From assembly GCA_937892835.1 (NCBI GenBank), contig CALBHM010000322.1, forward strand, positions 1 through 8,289: DNA of 8,289 nucleotides. Reading direction: 5' to 3'. The DNA comes from an uncultured Ruminococcus sp. GTDB lineage: Bacteria; Bacillota; Clostridia; Oscillospirales; Acutalibacteraceae. Under the pieces are notes generated by a model that did not search any database, was not told the origin of the DNA, and saw only the letters and a program-made list of their open reading frames with translations. Position numbers and translations under genes: made by a program. Positions 6,820-8,289 of the stretch are shown piece by piece. Within the stretch, counting starts at the first letter, position 1. Every line of letters begins with the position of its first letter.

Positions 6820-7788
6820 ATAACAGGTATAGGCTTCAAGGAGCGCACCCGTATCGCTAACTATACAGGTCTGCCCGAATTGATGAGTATGTTCAAGCAG
6901 GTCGCTGACATTCGTACCGCTGATACGCTGACACTTGATGTTCCTGAGTGCGATTATCATGTGGTTCAGGTCGAAGCTACTCCTTTTCAGCAGGAGCTTG
7001 TTCAGGAACTTGCTGACCGTGCCGATGCTATCAATGCAGGAAATGTTGATCCTACGATCGACAATATGCTCAAAATTACCTCAGACGGCAGAAAGCTCGG
7101 TCTTGATCCGAGACTGATTGATCCGTCCTTTGAGGACAACCCTGACACCAAACTCAACCGCTGTGTTGAGAATGTTGCCCGTATCAACGCTGAAACGGCT
7201 GAGGACAGGCTCACGCAGATCATCTTCTGTGATTTGGGTGTTCCGCACAAGGCAGCAGAAGCAGCGGTCGAGGGTGAATATGCCGACGATGCTAAGGATA
7301 AGAAGTCTATCGCTGAGGTCGAGTCTCTTGAAGAAGAATGCGATTTTTGCGTGTATGACGATATTCGTGACAAGCTGATCGTTAAGGGTATCCCTGCGGA
7401 GGAGATCGCATATATACACGATGCGAAAACCGAACAGCAGAAAGCTGACCTCTTTGATAAAGTCCGCAGCGGAGAGATCCGTGTGTTGCTCGGTTCAACC
7501 GCCAAAATGGGTACGGGTACGAATGTCCAGAAGAAGCTGATTGCCGTCCATGATCTTGATATACCGTGGAGACCGGCTGATCTGGAACAGCGCGCCGGAA
7601 GAATTATCCGTCAAGGCAATGAAAACAAGCAGGTGCAGATCTTCCGCTATGTCACCAAAGGCACATTCGACGCATATTCCTATCAGACTTTGGAGAACAA
7701 GCAGAAATTTATCTCTCAGATCATGACAAGTAAGACTCCTGCGAGAAAAGGCGAGTACACATATAGAACTATCTCAGGTCTTAATTGA
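6820..7788 (+). pseudogene. Fragment of the large SNF2-like helicase/methylase of a Firmicutes conjugative element
   Basis: Family-like sequence begins near GFKERTRIANYTGLPELM (from about 6832), only a few codons after an in-frame TAA at 6817-6819. The first possible start, TTG at 6880, has no convincing ribosome site and lies inside this homologous stretch. The intact family is usually well over 1500 residues with methylase and helicase motifs I-IV upstream; all of that is missing. What remains is the C-terminal RecA-like half: YDDIRDKLIVKGIP, the motif V region GSTAKMGTGTNVQ, and motif VI QRAGRIIRQG, then GTFDAYSYQTLENKQKFI and IMTSKTPAR. After that the usual continuation (SYAEIKAL-like) is absent, and the frame ends 16 codons later in unrelated residues. 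With both ends lost and no Walker A, it cannot be an active translocase. It shows that the region belongs to a decayed or rearranged integrative element. G+C is about 55% in places, higher than in the kinase. Confidence 0.85.
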
Positions 7789-7822
7789 AAGGTTGTGTAG
7801 AGTTTGGCTCTACACAGCCTTT
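7788..7822. terminator. Bidirectional hairpin between convergent genes
   Basis: Arms 7788-7802 and 7808-7822 pair over 15 positions with one G-U wobble and a 5-base loop. The stop codon of the helicase remnant (7786-7788) touches one arm and the stop of the recombinase (7810-7812) lies in the other. On the plus strand the arm ends in TTT and continues TTCTTCTT; on the minus strand TTTCAATT follows. It most likely terminates both transcripts. Confidence 0.75.
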
Positions 7823-8289
7823 CTTCTTACATAATACTGCTTGAAATCAGCCGTTGCGGTAGCTGTCACGACGTTGAAGCGGAAGTGAATATCCACCTGC
7901 TGAGTGCGGTTAGCCCTGCTGCCTTCGGGAGCGTGAACAACGATCCTGTCGATCAGCTCGTGCATGATCTCAGGGGTAAGCTCAGTGAACTCCTCATACT
8001 TCTTGACGATACCCACAAAGTTCATCACATCATTTTTCTTCTGCTCCTTGCGGCTGATCGTGTCATGCAGCTTGGCGGCATCAGCTTTCAGCTTGCTCTG
8101 CTCCGCTTCATATCTTGCCGACATCGTAGCGAAACGCTCATCGGAGATCTTGCCCGATACATTATCCTCATACAGACGCTCGAACAGGTCATCAAGCTCA
8201 TTGATACGCTTTTCAGCGATCCTCAGTGCTTTCTTAGCAGTATTCACCTCACTGTCCTGTGTCGCTGCGGAGTTTTCCATTGCCCTGCA
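7810..8289 (-). CDS. C-terminal part of a large serine recombinase (TnpX-like, DUF4368), 5' end outside the window
   Basis: About 159 residues are present, and the frame stays open past the right edge (Cys-Arg-Ala precede the Met at 8278-8280), so that Met is probably internal. The sequence has the C-terminal pattern of the site-specific recombinases that move Tn4451-like and many Clostridia integrative elements: a coiled coil with RINELDDLFERLYEDNVSGK and SDERFATMSARYEAEQ, then ELTPEIMHELIDRIVVH and a basic tail around VDIHFRFNVV. The catalytic serine domain and the recombinase zinc-ribbon part lie outside, so activity cannot be judged. Whole proteins of this family are usually about 500-560 residues. 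It converges on the helicase remnant and shares its terminator hairpin. It could be the integrase of this element or of a neighbouring one. Confidence 0.88.
   Translation of the reverse strand, partial: CRAMENSAATQDSEVNTAKKALRIAEKRINELDDLFERLYEDNVSGKISDERFATMSARYEAEQSKLKADAAKLHDTISRKEQKKNDVMNFVGIVKKYEEFTELTPEIMHELIDRIVVHAPEGSRANRTQQVDIHFRFNVVTATATADFKQYYVRRKAV

Larger units (their letters stand above)
232..6849. other. Possible inserted cargo segment bounded by short inverted repeats
   Basis: GGTGCGCTCC at 232-241 and its exact reverse complement GGAGCGCACC at 6840-6849 lie just outside the kinase end and just inside the helicase remnant. The segment between them contains the kinase, the restriction enzyme and the small gene, all on one strand. 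The helicase remnant starts abruptly near the right copy. This fits a cargo insertion or a rearrangement joint, but ten bases may match by chance and no transposase is present. Confidence 0.25.

Noticed and set aside
6596..6823. Plus-strand frame ending in IGVGHFERVHK as the missing upstream part of the helicase
   Set aside because: The short likeness to the family's GLGHFD stretch is in a different frame, covers only a few residues, and the rest of the frame shows no family sequence.
7002..7505. Minus-strand open frame of 167 residues rich in Ser and Ala
   Set aside because: It is the shadow of the helicase remnant, whose plus-strand sequence clearly matches a known family.
1..8289. CRISPR array, tRNA or rRNA genes
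   Set aside because: No regularly spaced repeats and no cloverleaf or rRNA-like sequence were seen on either strand.

Overview
The window looks like a piece of a conjugative or mobilizable element from a gut-type Clostridia genome, most likely Ruminococcus or a relative in the Oscillospiraceae. This rests on three things. A large serine recombinase tail resembles the TnpX/DUF4368 type, a fragment resembles the very large SNF2-like helicase/methylase carried by Firmicutes conjugative elements, and the Shine-Dalgarno sites are AGGAG-like. No 16S or housekeeping gene is present, so the taxonomic call is an inference.

Layout, left to right. Positions 1-54 hold the last 17 codons of a plus-strand gene that starts outside the window. 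Positions 55-282 hold no gene, but contain a nested hairpin whose minus-strand T-tract makes it the likely terminator for what follows. Positions 283-6333, all on the minus strand, form the main content: a two-gene operon transcribed leftwards. Its first gene is a complete 1611-residue single-chain Type ISP restriction-modification enzyme (Mrr-like nuclease, helicase, N6-adenine methylase and target recognition in one polypeptide). Its second gene is a 386-residue protein kinase with an unrecognised N-terminal region. A near-consensus promoter with an extended -10 lies at 6386-6414. A strong hairpin terminator at 6421-6468 separates it from a small minus-strand gene of 76 residues (6491-6721). 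From about 6820 a plus-strand remnant of the element's large helicase runs to 7788, lacking its N-terminal bulk and its normal C-terminus. A hairpin at 7788-7822 separates it from the convergent recombinase gene, which runs off the right edge.

Interpretation. The restriction enzyme and kinase look like defence cargo sitting in, or beside, a decayed mobile element. The restriction enzyme keeps all recognisable catalytic motifs, and the kinase keeps its catalytic Lys, Asp, Asn and DFG Asp, so both look functional. A kinase encoded 54 bases downstream of a Type ISP enzyme, with one promoter in front of both and one terminator behind both, is the most interesting point here. It recalls the pairing of a kinase (PglW) with an adenine methylase (PglX) in Pgl/BREX type 2, but no other Pgl/BREX gene is present. 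The G+C content drops sharply across the presumed specificity region of the restriction enzyme and across the kinase, which suggests these parts have a different history from the rest.
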